Shown here in pieces: positions 44,810 to 53,931 of a stretch of DNA of 64,000 nucleotides; positions within the stretch are counted from its first letter, which is position 1; each line of letters opens with the position of its first letter. Source of the DNA: Cupriavidus neocaledonicus. GTDB taxonomy: Bacteria > Pseudomonadota > Gammaproteobacteria > Burkholderiales > Burkholderiaceae. The stretch covers positions 62,001 to 126,000 of the forward strand of contig NZ_AQUR01000098.1 of the NCBI RefSeq assembly GCF_000372525.1, read 5' to 3'. The position numbers and the translations under genes were made by a program. Below the pieces are notes generated by a model. That model saw nothing but the letters and a program-made list of their open reading frames with translations. It was not told the origin of the DNA and made no database searches.

Positions 44810-47303
44810 AAGCAGGCCCAAGCTGAGTAAGAGGCCAGTTCTCAAACCCTACGCGCAAAAAAGGGATTTCAGCATCACTCCAGAGCCGTCGGGACAAACG
44901 AGGTATCGCAGAAGTCCGCAGTGCCTGCGCTTCGTCGTGCAGAAGCACTGGGCCAGGCGCCTGCACTATGACTTCCGGCTCGAGCTCGACGGCGTGCTGC
45001 TCAGCTGGGCCGTGCCCAAGGGACCGTGCTACGACCCGGCCGAGAAGCGCATCGCCGTCCATGTCGAAGACCACCCGCTCGACTATGCCGGCTTCGAAGG
45101 CGAGATCCCGCCAAACCAGTATGGCGCCGGGTCGGTGATCGTCTGGGACCGCGGCACCTGGACGCCAGTGGGCGACCCGCGTGACGGCATGGCCGCCGGC
45201 AAGCTGGTCTTTGACCTGCACGGCGAAAAGCTGACCGGACGCTGGGAACTGGTGCGCATCGCCAAACCCGGCGACAAGTCGGAGCAATGGATCCTCTTCA
45301 AGAAGCGTGATGCCTGGGCGCGGCCGCTGGCGGAGTTCGACGTGCTGGCCGCGCTGCCGGACAGCGTCATCGCCAGGCCGCTGGGCGCCTTGCGCGAGGC
45401 TCCCGGCGTCGCCGACGATGACGATCCGGCCCAGGCCATCCGGCACGCGCCGCGCGCGCCCTTGCCGGCGACGCTGCGGCCCCAGCTTGCCACGCTCTCG
45501 CCCACCCTGCCTTCCGGCACCGGCTGGATCATCGAAACCAAGTTCGACGGGTACCGGATCCTGGCCAGGATCGACGATGCCCGGGTGACGCTGTTCACGC
45601 GCAACGGGCATGACTGGACGCGCAGGCTGAGCTCGCTGGCGGCGGAAATCGAGAAACTCGATATCTCGCAGGGCTGGCTGGATGGCGAGATCGTGGTGCT
45701 GCGCGACGACATGCCGGATTTCAACGCCTTGCAGAACGCCATCGACGGGCATCGCCACGAGGCGATCGTGTATTTCGCCTTCGACCTGCCCTACTGGGAA
45801 GGGCGTGACCTGCGCGAGCTGCCGCTGGCGCAGCGCCGCGCGCAGCTGGCCGCGCTGGTTGCCGACCGCTCGGAGCGGGTGCGCTTCAGCGAAGCCTTCG
45901 ACGCACCGCCGGCGCAGATGTTCCAGGCGGCATGCCGGCTCGGCCTGGAGGGGCTGATGTTCAAGCGCGCCGATGCCCCCTATGTTTCGGCACGGACGCA
46001 GAGCTGGCTGAAGGCCAAATGCAAGCTGCGCCAGGAATTCGTGATCGGCGGCTTCTCCGACCGCGAAGGCGCCGCTGCCGAGGTGGGCAGGCTGTATCTG
46101 GGCGTCTACGCGGACGGGGCCCTGGTTTATGCGGGGGGCGTCGGCACCGGTTGGGACAGCGCCACCGCCACGGACCTGCGCAAGCGCCTGGCGGCACTGG
46201 AAGTCAAGGACAGTCCGTTCTCGACCGAGGCCCGCGGCAGCGGACGCTGGGGCGGCCGACGGCCTGCCGTGGTGCGCTGGGTCAGGCCAAAGCTGGTCGC
46301 GGAGGTCGAGTTCACCGAGTGGACACCGGACGGACAGGTTCGCCACGCGTCATTCAAAGGGTTGCGCACGGACCATGCCGTCAAGTCGATCCGGCGCGAA
46401 GCCGTGCAGACCGCGGTCACGCCCCATGGCGTGGCCGCCATCAAGGTCACCAACCCGGAGCGGGTGATCGACCAGTCCAAAGGCATCACCAAGCTGGAAC
46501 TGGTCCGGTACTACGAGAGTGTCGCCGCCGCGATGCTGCCGCACCTGGCGGATCGCCCGCTCTCGCTGGTGCGCGCGCCGGAAGGCATCGACGCGCCCAC
46601 GTTCTTCCAGAAGCATGCCGAGACCGCGATGCCGGGCCTGACCGAGCAGCCGGTCTCGCTGTGGCCCGGCCACGCGGCATTGCTGACCGCCGACTCGCCC
46701 GAAGCCATTGTCGCGGCCGCCCAGATGAACGTGGTGGAGTTCCACACCTGGAATTCCACCGCGCGCGATATCGACCATCCGGACCGGGTCATCTTCGACC
46801 TGGACCCCGGCGAAGGCGTAGCGTGGGAGACCATGCAGGAAGCCGCCATGCTGGTGCGCACGCTGCTGGACGAGCTGGGCCTGCAATGCTGGCTGAAGAC
46901 CAGCGGCGGCAAGGGCCTGCATGTGGTGGTGCCGCTGGCGCCGCGGCGCAACTACGATGAAGTGAAGGCCTTTTCACATGCGGCCGTCAGGCACCTGGCG
47001 GCCACGCTGCCGCAGCGCTTTACCGCCCGGTCTGGCGCCGCCAACCGCAAGGGCCGCATCTTCGTGGATTACCTGCGCAACGGCTTTTCGCAGACCACCG
47101 CCGCCGCGTTCTCGGCACGCGCGCGGCCTGGCCTGGGCGTGTCGATGCCGGTGTCGTGGGAGCAACTTTCCAGGCTGAAAAGCGGCGCGCAGTGGAGCAT
47201 CCGCGATGCGCGCGAGTACCTGAGCTTCCAGCTGGCGGACCCCTGGCAGTCTTACTGGGAAACACGCCAGACTTTGACGGAGGCCATCGAACGCTTAAGC
47301 TGA
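44784..47303 (+). CDS. ligD: ATP-dependent DNA ligase D (NHEJ), three-domain
   Basis: 839 residues in the order phosphoesterase-ligase-polymerase. The 3'-phosphoesterase domain (about 45-190) has ARRLHYDFRLELDG and HVEDHPLDYAGFEG. The ligase domain has ETKFDGYRI with adenylated Lys253, then an OB fold to about 530. The primase-type polymerase domain (about 555-830) has metal Asp672/Asp674 in VIFDLDPGEG and SGGKGLHVVVPL. LigD fills, trims and seals double-strand breaks held by Ku. The ATG at 44784 lies inside the DUF2188 gene. Ku follows after 30 bp. Confidence 0.96.
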   Translation: MTRETSKGKSRPKLSKRPVLKPYAQKRDFSITPEPSGQTRYRRSPQCLRFVVQKHWARRLHYDFRLELDGVLLSWAVPKGPCYDPAEKRIAVHVEDHPLDYAGFEGEIPPNQYGAGSVIVWDRGTWTPVGDPRDGMAAGKLVFDLHGEKLTGRWELVRIAKPGDKSEQWILFKKRDAWARPLAEFDVLAALPDSVIARPLGALREAPGVADDDDPAQAIRHAPRAPLPATLRPQLATLSPTLPSGTGWIIETKFDGYRILARIDDARVTLFTRNGHDWTRRLSSLAAEIEKLDISQGWLDGEIVVLRDDMPDFNALQNAIDGHRHEAIVYFAFDLPYWEGRDLRELPLAQRRAQLAALVADRSERVRFSEAFDAPPAQMFQAACRLGLEGLMFKRADAPYVSARTQSWLKAKCKLRQEFVIGGFSDREGAAAEVGRLYLGVYADGALVYAGGVGTGWDSATATDLRKRLAALEVKDSPFSTEARGSGRWGGRRPAVVRWVRPKLVAEVEFTEWTPDGQVRHASFKGLRTDHAVKSIRREAVQTAVTPHGVAAIKVTNPERVIDQSKGITKLELVRYYESVAAAMLPHLADRPLSLVRAPEGIDAPTFFQKHAETAMPGLTEQPVSLWPGHAALLTADSPEAIVAAAQMNVVEFHTWNSTARDIDHPDRVIFDLDPGEGVAWETMQEAAMLVRTLLDELGLQCWLKTSGGKGLHVVVPLAPRRNYDEVKAFSHAAVRHLAATLPQRFTARSGAANRKGRIFVDYLRNGFSQTTAAAFSARARPGLGVSMPVSWEQLSRLKSGAQWSIRDAREYLSFQLADPWQSYWETRQTLTEAIERLS

Positions 47304-47333
47304 ATCCAGGCGCAACCCAATGTGGAGTATCCA

Positions 47334-48227
47334 ATGGCTGCCCGATCGCTCGCTTCCCTGTCGCTGTCGTTTGGCCTGGTGTCGATCCCGGTCAAGCTCT
47401 ATACCGCCACCGAGAGCAGTTCCGCCGTGCGCTTCAACCTGTTGAGCAAGGATGGCTCGCGCGTGAGGCAGCAGTACATTTCCGAACAGACCCAGAAGGT
47501 TGTCGAGCGTGCCGACATGATCAAGGGCTACGAGTTCGAGAAAGGCCGCTTTGTCACGTTCGCGCCCGACGAGCTCAAGGCACTGGAAGAAAGCGCCAGC
47601 CATATGGTCGATATCGTCGCGTTCATCCCCGAGCAAAGCGTGGATCCGCTCTACTACGACAAGGCGTATTTCATCGCCCCCGACAAGCGTGGCGGCAAGC
47701 CCTACAGCCTGCTGCGCGAGGCCATGTCGCGGACCGGCCGCTGCGCCATCGCCAAATGGGCATCCAAGGGCAAGTCGCACGTAGTCCAGATCCGCCCGGT
47801 GGAAGGCGGGCTGGTGTTCCAGCAACTGCTGTTCGCGGATGAAGTGCGCAACATCGCCGAACTGAATATCGAAGAGGTAGCGGTGTCCGACGCCGAGCTG
47901 AAGCTGGCGATCCAGCTGATCGAGCAGGCCTCCGAGGAAGAATACGACCCCACCCAGTACAAGGACGAGGAGAAGGCCAGGATCCTGGCCGCCATCGATG
48001 CCAAGATCGCCGGCAAGCACATCGTCGCACCCGAGCCGGTGGAAGCCGGCGCCGGCGGACAGGTGATCGACCTGATGGACGCGCTGCGCGCCAGCCTGTC
48101 GAAGAAGGGCACCGCGGCCGCCAAGGGCAAGGCGGCCGCAGCCGCCCCACCCGCGCGCAAGGCCGCCCGGCGCGGTGCGGCGGCAGAACCCACGCCGATC
48201 CGACGGACCACCAAGAAATCGGCGTGA
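47334..48227 (+). CDS. ku: Ku-like NHEJ DNA end-binding protein
   Basis: 297-residue bacterial Ku. The core (about 3-255) includes SLSFGLVSIPVKLYTATE, GYEFEKGRFVTFAPDELKALE and YYLKAYF-type DKAYFIAPDK, with the bridge region forming the DNA ring as a homodimer. The C-terminal 45 residues are rich in Lys, Ala and Arg, the usual bacterial tail for DNA binding and LigD stimulation. The ATG at 47334 is preferred over the GTG at 47322 because GGAG lies 8 nt upstream. Its stop overlaps the next gene (GTGA). Confidence 0.95.
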   Translation: MAARSLASLSLSFGLVSIPVKLYTATESSSAVRFNLLSKDGSRVRQQYISEQTQKVVERADMIKGYEFEKGRFVTFAPDELKALEESASHMVDIVAFIPEQSVDPLYYDKAYFIAPDKRGGKPYSLLREAMSRTGRCAIAKWASKGKSHVVQIRPVEGGLVFQQLLFADEVRNIAELNIEEVAVSDAELKLAIQLIEQASEEEYDPTQYKDEEKARILAAIDAKIAGKHIVAPEPVEAGAGGQVIDLMDALRASLSKKGTAAAKGKAAAAAPPARKAARRGAAAEPTPIRRTTKKSA

Positions 48228-49045
48228 AGCGCAACGGCGGTCTCAGCACGCGAGACCTGGAGGCGCGCCTGGGCGTGTCCAGGCGGCTGATCGGCAGCCT
48301 GGTCGCGGCCGGGCTGGTGCAGCCCACCCGCGGTCTCCACGGCGAGCACGTATTTTCCTTCCAGGACGTGGTGCTGATCCGCACCGCCGACTCCCTGCAC
48401 CGCGCGCATATCGGTCCCGCGCGGATCCTGCGCGCGCTGCGCCACCTGGAACGGCTCAAGCCAGACCGGCACCTGTCGGCGGTACGCATTTCGGCGTGCA
48501 GCGGCAAGGTGTCGGCCCGCGACCGCCATGGGGACTGGATCGTGGAGACGGGCCAGCGGCTGATGGACTTCGGCACGCAGGACGACGCCGGGGTCCGTGT
48601 CATGGCGCTGACGCGGGAAGCGTCAGCCTACGCCGCCGCTGACCAAGCGCTGGCCGAGGGCCTGCGGCTGGAACCGGTCGATGTCCGCGGCGCCGAAGCG
48701 GCTTACCGGCGCGCGGTGGCCCATTATCCGGCGATGCTGGACGCGTACCTCAATCTCGGCTGCCTGCTGGCCGACCAGGAACGGCTTGACGAAGCCATCC
48801 TGCTCTATGAATCCGCGCTGACCGTGCTGCCCGACGAGCCGCAGCTGCACTTCAACCTGGGCGTGGCGCTGGAGGATACCGGCGCCACACAGGCCGCACT
48901 GGCCGCCTACGAGCGCAGCATTGAACTGGCGCCCGGCGACGCCGACGCGCACTACAATGCCGCGCGCCTGCACCAGGAACTCGGGCACATCCAGAAGGCG
49001 CTCCGGCACTTCAACCAGTATCGGAAGCTGGATCGCTCTGAATGA
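48224..49045 (+). CDS. MerR-type HTH plus TPR protein linked to Ku/LigD
   Basis: 273 residues from a GTG overlapping the Ku stop by 4 nt. Residues about 6-72 resemble a MerR-type winged HTH (LSTRDLEARLGVSRRLIGSLVAAGLVQP, then FSFQDVVLIRTA). A linker of about 75 residues follows, then three TPR repeats at about 150-265 (DAYLNLGCLLADQERLDEAI, PQLHFNLGVALEDTGATQAAL, DAHYNAARLHQELGHIQKAL). Tight coupling to ku suggests a regulator or scaffold for end joining. I know of no assigned function for this pairing. Confidence 0.85.
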   Translation: MKRNGGLSTRDLEARLGVSRRLIGSLVAAGLVQPTRGLHGEHVFSFQDVVLIRTADSLHRAHIGPARILRALRHLERLKPDRHLSAVRISACSGKVSARDRHGDWIVETGQRLMDFGTQDDAGVRVMALTREASAYAAADQALAEGLRLEPVDVRGAEAAYRRAVAHYPAMLDAYLNLGCLLADQERLDEAILLYESALTVLPDEPQLHFNLGVALEDTGATQAALAAYERSIELAPGDADAHYNAARLHQELGHIQKALRHFNQYRKLDRSE

Positions 49046-49046
49046 G

Positions 49047-49080
49047 GCGGTGCCGGCGCGCTTGAACGCGTCTGCACCGC
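49047..49080. terminator. Hairpin between convergent genes
   Basis: GCGGTGC (49047-49053) pairs with GCACCGC (49074-49080), with a further inner GCGCG/CGCG pairing, in the 48-bp gap between the end-joining operon and the convergent porin gene. It has no T-run, so it may be a bidirectional or processing hairpin. Confidence 0.45.
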
Positions 49081-49093
49081 AAGATCGTCCCGC

Positions 49094-50188
49094 TTAAAAC
49101 TTGTGCCGGAGATTCGCCGTGATCCCTGTCTGGTTTTGCCCTGGGGTCGCCGTGCCAAATCCATTCAGCCCCAGCGCTGAATTGTCCTTGTTGTGTGCAT
49201 AGCCCACCGTCAGGAAGGCGTCGGTCCGTCTGGACAGCGCATAGTTGACCGACGCCGCCAGGCTCCACGGATCCTGCCCGGAGTTTCTGTTATTGAAGTA
49301 ATAGCCAGCCGCTGTCATACCCACCGCCGGCGACACTTGCAGGCGGTAACCGATCCAATAGATGTCGTTGCGGCGCACCTGGCCGCCCGGGACAACGCCG
49401 ATGTCGCCTCTGAACCACCGGTAGCCCGCCGATATCGTGCCCTGCCCCAGCACGTAGCTGGCCCCCAGGCCAAGGCGTCGGTCGGTCTGGCCTGAACTTT
49501 GCCCGGAGATCCCCGTTGTGCCTTGTTGCTGGTCATAGACCACCGTCGCGCCGAATCGGCCGGCTGCATACTCCAGGCCGCCGCCGAAGGCCCGGTCGCT
49601 CCTGACGTCCCCGGGCAATTCACCGGCGGGTGCGCTGCCGCCGCCGCTCGCCACGACCGAGCCCCGCGCCAGGCTGTACAGGGCCACGGCGGTGACGGGC
49701 CCGAACTTGCCGGTGTACTTTGCGGTATTGTCGTAACGACCGACCAGAACGGGGTCCAGCATGAACGCGGAGTACCGTGTTGCGAACCCCGTCGGATCGT
49801 AATTGATCAGCAGGTCGAACAACGCATTCTGCTGACGACCCAGCGTCATACGCCCCCACTCGCTTTCCAGCCCCACATAAGCCTGCCTGCCAAAGAGCCG
49901 GCCGCCCTGGCCCATGCCGGTATCGAGATCAAAGCCGCTCTCGAGCACGTACACGGCCTTGCTGCCGCTGCCAAGGCCTTCAACGCCTCGCAGGCCCCAA
50001 CGCGAGCCCGATACGTTGCCGCTGGTCATCCGCAGCTGCTTATTCCCGGCTGCATCGGCCTTGGTCAGGTACTCGATGCCGATGTCGCCAACGCCGTAGA
50101 GGGTGACAGTCGACTGTGCCGCAGCCAGCTGGGAAACCAACGCCAGCAGCATGCCGGCACACAACTCTCTTTTCATGAGCGTCTTCAT
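49094..50188 (-). CDS. Gram-negative porin (Burkholderiales type)
   Basis: 364-residue outer-membrane porin. The signal peptide ends LLALVSQLAAAQ, then STVTLYGVGDIGIEYL, SGSRWGLRGVEGLGSG, GRQAYVGLESEWGRMTLGRQQ, and a C-terminal ANLRHKF with terminal Phe. It is related to, but distinct from, the porin at 20814-21905. ATG 50188 follows GGAAGG at 10 nt; ATG 50176 is also possible. It is downstream of the exported lyase-like gene (132-bp gap), so the two may be co-expressed. Confidence 0.92.
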   Translation of the reverse strand: MKTLMKRELCAGMLLALVSQLAAAQSTVTLYGVGDIGIEYLTKADAAGNKQLRMTSGNVSGSRWGLRGVEGLGSGSKAVYVLESGFDLDTGMGQGGRLFGRQAYVGLESEWGRMTLGRQQNALFDLLINYDPTGFATRYSAFMLDPVLVGRYDNTAKYTGKFGPVTAVALYSLARGSVVASGGGSAPAGELPGDVRSDRAFGGGLEYAAGRFGATVVYDQQQGTTGISGQSSGQTDRRLGLGASYVLGQGTISAGYRWFRGDIGVVPGGQVRRNDIYWIGYRLQVSPAVGMTAAGYYFNNRNSGQDPWSLAASVNYALSRRTDAFLTVGYAHNKDNSALGLNGFGTATPGQNQTGITANLRHKF

Positions 50189-50320
50189 TTTTTGAATGCC
50201 TTCCATGGATGGGATCTACGCGTGCGTTGGCGAGCCAGACCGCCCGTGCGCCCTGGCTGAATGCAACGCAGCACTTGAGAGAGCGCCCGCCGTGTCGTCT
50301 TGTTCTGGCGGAACCCGGGC

Positions 50321-51994
50321 TCAGGGCCTGTAGGCCCTCAACACTTCAGCAGCGGCCCGGTAGTCGCCGGTCAGGGGGCGGTCCTGCTCAAGAAACGCCA
50401 CGCGCTTGCGCAATGCATCGGCGAGTGCCTGCGTGGCGGGCGACAACGTGAACGCCGGATCCTTGCGGCGACGCAACTCGGCCGCCTGGACGGCATGGAC
50501 GAGCTCGATGGCCAGCAGTGCATAGGTGTTGTCGATCTGCTTGCGCACGCGTTGCACCACCGCCGGCGCGTTGGTGGCGACATCTTCGATATTTCCTGAC
50601 GAGGGGGAAAAATCCATGGAAACCGGTTGCGCCAGCGACTTGTTTTCCGCAGCGAGCGCGATGGCTGGCTTCTCCATCGCGCCGAATGCATGGACCGTAT
50701 GCTCCGTGCCGAGGGAGCGCGACAGACTGGTGAAGTTGGGATCGTTCAGCCGTCCGATGCGCTGCGCCGATGCCAGGGAATGATGCCCAAGCGCGATGGC
50801 AGTCTGCTCGAACGCGAGTACCCAGGGCAAGGGCACGAAATTCGCGGTGGGAAGCACTGCCCCGCCCCTTGCCAGATAGCTTTGCTGCTCTTGCCACCGG
50901 CTCGACCTTGGCTTCACACCAATCGCCACGCCCGGGTTGTCATCCGACGCGTTGTACTGCACGTTCAGCAGCGCGCGCAATTCCGACTGCGTACGATCGA
51001 GTTCGCCGATCAGGAAAACACCGGTACGGAAACTGAGCGGGTCCTGCAGGCGGCGCGACGCGTCCTGGTTCCACAGACTGGAGCCACTCAACAGGCGGCG
51101 CAATTCGGCTCCGGCTTTGACCGTGTCCGGAAAGGGCCGCAACGCGAGGGAATCTTCCAGGAACGGAGAGACATTGCCGTTGAGCGCTTGCAAGCTTAAC
51201 GCGTAGACAAGCTTGGAATGCCGGCCCAGATTCGCAAGATCCACCAGCGCGAGCGACGCCAGGCCAGAGGCATAGGAATTGGAGCTGAGAATCGACAGGC
51301 CGTCCTTGCCGAACGGCTGTATCGGTGCAACCCCGGCGGCCGCAAACGCGGCGGACGCCGGCTGCCGACGGCCTTGATAGTACACGTCTCCTTCTCCGAG
51401 CATGGCCACGCCCACATGGCTGAGGATGGTGATGTCCGCCTCGCCGATGGAGCCGACCGAAGGGATCGCAGGCGTAATGCCCTCGTTCAGGAAGCGAACG
51501 TACGCGTCGACGATACTCTCTTGCACGCCGCCGCCCCCGGAGAGCAGCGCATTCAGGCGGGCAGCCATCGCGGCACGGACGTCGGCAACCGGCGCGTCGG
51601 GCCCGGCGCCACCACTATGCGCACGCAGCAGCGCGATATTGAAGCGCCGCGACGCTTCCACGATCTCCTGGGTCAGTTCCCCGCTGGCATCGACCATGGA
51701 CCGGTCCTTGTTGAGCCCGACACCGACCGTCAGTCCATAAATCTGTTTGCCTGCGCGCGCGGCATCCAGCAGCACCGCATGCGCTTCGCGAACGCGCTGG
51801 CGTGCCGCCGGCGCGATGCGCACCGGCTCGCCGTGGGCAATGCGGACGATGGCTTCCGGCGTAGCGTTGCGGCCATCGAGCTCCACCTCGGCGAGGGCGG
51901 GCAATGCCATGCAGGCCGCAAATGCGGCGAGGCCCAGCGCACGACCAAATGCGAGAACTGGTTTGCTACGGAACACCAATGGATTGCGTTTCAT
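50321..51994 (-). CDS. Exported aromatic amino acid lyase (HAL/PAL) homologue lacking the MIO triad
   Basis: 557 residues from ATG 51994. A signal peptide (hydrophobic core GLAAFAACMALPALA, about 20-35) is unusual for this cytoplasmic family. The lyase fold is evident: YGLTVGVG (86-93, equivalent to YGxNTGFG), PAIPSVGSIGEADI (175-188), NSYASGLASLALVDL, and SMDFSPSSGNIED. Where canonical enzymes have GSVGASGDLAPLAH, with Ala-Ser-Gly cyclising to the electrophilic MIO cofactor, this protein reads GSIGEADITILSH and has no A-S-G. Ammonia-lyase chemistry by the known route is therefore doubtful. It is upstream of a porin. The function is unknown. Confidence 0.82.
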   Translation of the reverse strand: MKRNPLVFRSKPVLAFGRALGLAAFAACMALPALAEVELDGRNATPEAIVRIAHGEPVRIAPAARQRVREAHAVLLDAARAGKQIYGLTVGVGLNKDRSMVDASGELTQEIVEASRRFNIALLRAHSGGAGPDAPVADVRAAMAARLNALLSGGGGVQESIVDAYVRFLNEGITPAIPSVGSIGEADITILSHVGVAMLGEGDVYYQGRRQPASAAFAAAGVAPIQPFGKDGLSILSSNSYASGLASLALVDLANLGRHSKLVYALSLQALNGNVSPFLEDSLALRPFPDTVKAGAELRRLLSGSSLWNQDASRRLQDPLSFRTGVFLIGELDRTQSELRALLNVQYNASDDNPGVAIGVKPRSSRWQEQQSYLARGGAVLPTANFVPLPWVLAFEQTAIALGHHSLASAQRIGRLNDPNFTSLSRSLGTEHTVHAFGAMEKPAIALAAENKSLAQPVSMDFSPSSGNIEDVATNAPAVVQRVRKQIDNTYALLAIELVHAVQAAELRRRKDPAFTLSPATQALADALRKRVAFLEQDRPLTGDYRAAAEVLRAYRP

Positions 51995-52509
51995 GGCTGG
52001 CTCAATAATTTTTGGACAAAGCGCGTGCATTACCGCGCCCCGGAGCGCGGCAGCGATTCGGTTAAGACAAGAAAGGAATCAGGACAGCAGTGGCACGGCG
52101 TTACGGCTGGGGATGGCCCAACGCACGTATGGCGCTACGGTGCCGCCGCCCTTTGCATCGACTGGTGCCGGAAGGCGCGGCGGTCACTGGAACCATGGGA
52201 GACAGTGTAGTCACAGGCCCATTAACCGACTTATGCTTTTTTGTCGGTAACCCTTAACACCCCGTTAATTGCCATAGGGACGAACCTTCGCAGACCGGGT
52301 GTTCGCGCAGTCATGCTGGTCTGGGATTTGGCGGGGTCCAAGATGCCGCTGACCCGGCGCGATCTGGAGTCGAGCCGCTGCACCGGCTTGCGGTCGCGCG
52401 GCGCGGTGAAGTCCAGCTGCTTGAGCCTGCTTTCTCACGAATCGCAGCATGCGGCCCCCCATCCGGGGAGCGTGCTGCGCGCGTCAAGCGTGTGCGCTGA
52501 AGCGGTTGA
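51995..52509. promoter_or_regulatory. Upstream region of the lyase-like gene with inverted repeat
   Basis: 515 bp without a supported gene. ACCGAC (52225-52230) and GTCGGT (52243-52248) form an inverted repeat with a 12-nt T-rich spacer, and ATTAAC/TTAAC/GTTAA elements cluster at 52220-52270. This is a plausible promoter/operator for the minus-strand lyase-like gene. Confidence 0.35.
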
Positions 52510-53343
52510 CTATGCGCGCAGGAAGCGGCCGATGGTTCCGGCCGCGCTCTCGGCGCCAGTCACAAGAAAGAGGTGCCCGTCGTCGACCAGATGCAGCGCC
52601 GCGTTGGGAATCACCGCGGCCAGGATCCTGGCATTGACTGGCGGCACGATAGGGTCGTCGGTCCCGTGCATCACCAGCGTGGGCTGCTTCAGCGCGCCCA
52701 GCCAGGGCAGGCTGCTCCAGCCCCAGGCCGCCAGCAGCTGGTAGAGGTAGCCGCGTCCGCGCGGCGGCTGCATGTGCCGGCCGTGCTGGTCGAGCCATGC
52801 GGGGTCATGACGCAAGGCACCGCCATACAGGTCGGCGCCAACGCGGCGCAGATACTGCGGATCGGTATAGCGGCGCAGGCCGATCATCTTGGTCAGCACT
52901 GACAGCCTGCCAGGCACCATGATGACGCCGGGCGAGGTGGCCGCCAGGACCAGGCGTCTGCAACGGTCGGCATGAAGCCGGGCAAATTCCTGCGCCAGCG
53001 CTCCGCCCCACGACACGCCAAGCGCATCGACCTGGCCATCGTAGCCAAGGCGCGACAGCAGCCGGTCGGCCAGCACGCAGAGACCGGAGAAGCGGTAAGG
53101 CATCAGCGGCGCGGGAGAGCCGCCGACCCCGGGAACGTCGAAGAGAATCACTTCGATGTCAGGCAGTGCGTCGACAAAGGGCTTGAGCAGTTCGAAGTTG
53201 GCGCCGATACCGTTGAAGACCAGCAGCGGCGGGCCGGCGTCGCGGCCCGGCCGGATGCCGGTCCTGAGTACCTGGCCGTCCAGATCCACGGTCCGGACCT
53301 CGAGCTTGTGGCCGGCTTGCGTGCCGGCATCGATGATTGTCAT
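52510..53343 (-). CDS. phaZ: Intracellular mcl-PHA depolymerase (PhaZ type), alpha/beta hydrolase
   Basis: 277-residue alpha/beta hydrolase very like the Pseudomonas intracellular depolymerase as recalled: EVRTVDLDGQVLRTGIRPG, LLVFNGIGANFELLKPFVDAL, DVPGVGGSPAPLMPYRF, the nucleophile elbow GVSWGGALAQEFA, HGTDDPIVP (Asp) and LHLVDDGHLFLVT (His). It breaks stored polyhydroxyalkanoate at the granule. The ATG at 53343 follows CAGGA; the extra 14 residues from 53385 add no homology. It is last in the operon MaoC hydratase-synthase-phasin-depolymerase, giving both synthesis and mobilisation. Confidence 0.9.
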   Translation of the reverse strand: MTIIDAGTQAGHKLEVRTVDLDGQVLRTGIRPGRDAGPPLLVFNGIGANFELLKPFVDALPDIEVILFDVPGVGGSPAPLMPYRFSGLCVLADRLLSRLGYDGQVDALGVSWGGALAQEFARLHADRCRRLVLAATSPGVIMVPGRLSVLTKMIGLRRYTDPQYLRRVGADLYGGALRHDPAWLDQHGRHMQPPRGRGYLYQLLAAWGWSSLPWLGALKQPTLVMHGTDDPIVPPVNARILAAVIPNAALHLVDDGHLFLVTGAESAAGTIGRFLRA

Positions 53344-53406
53344 CAGTTTGTCCTGGAGACGTTGGCGCGCAGGCCTGGACGGCACGCCGGCCAGGCCCGC
53401 CGGCGT

Positions 53407-53847
53407 TTATGCCTTAGGGCGCAGGATGCCCTTGACCTCCTCAACGTTCTCCGCGATGCGCCGGCCGACCGTGGCGATGCTGTCCGCCTGGGCCTTGTAG
53501 AGCGTATCGCTCAGGCCGCGCAGGCCGGCCACGGCCTTGTGCAGCGAGCGCGGCAGCGCTTGCGCTACCCTGGCAGAAGGCTTGTCCTCGGCGGACTCGC
53601 CGCCGCGTGCCAGCGCCTGCAGGTCGGCGGCGGTGTCGCACAGGTACTCGGCCTGCAGGCGCACCACCGATTGCAGGCCGCTCAGCAGCGTGATGTTGAT
53701 GCTGGCCAGCGCCTCGATATCCTTGCGGCGCGACTCGAGGATCGCGGCCGGGTCCAGGCGATTGTGCCGGACGAAGTCAAGCAGCTTGCGGTGCGGGGCC
53801 TGAGACGCCTGCCGGGCGGCGGCGTCCGCGGTGTTGGTCGATTCCAT
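53407..53847 (-). CDS. Phasin-family PHA granule protein
   Basis: 146-residue, largely helical protein with the phasin pattern: an amphipathic stretch RRKDIEALASINITLLSGLQSVVRLQAEYL and a second helix region at AQALPRSLHKAVAGLRGLSDTLYKAQADS, no signal peptide. Phasins coat PHA granules and control their size. GAGGAG precedes the ATG at 53847. It lies between the PHA synthase (84-bp gap) and depolymerase genes. It differs from the major PhaP1 type, which is usually about 190 residues. Confidence 0.85.
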   Translation of the reverse strand: MESTNTADAAARQASQAPHRKLLDFVRHNRLDPAAILESRRKDIEALASINITLLSGLQSVVRLQAEYLCDTAADLQALARGGESAEDKPSARVAQALPRSLHKAVAGLRGLSDTLYKAQADSIATVGRRIAENVEEVKGILRPKA

Positions 53848-53931
53848 CTGGGTATCTCCTCACGGTTGGGTTGCAAAAATCGAAACTGCGGTTGGCCGCC
53901 GCGCATGGGCCGGCGCCCATGGATCTGGGCA

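Noticed and set aside
44799..46346. 515-codon minus-strand frame opposite ligD
   Set aside because: Shadow of LigD; low-complexity and no ribosome site.
50321..51994. Calling the lyase homologue hutH
   Set aside because: It has a signal peptide, lacks the A-S-G triad and has no hut neighbours.
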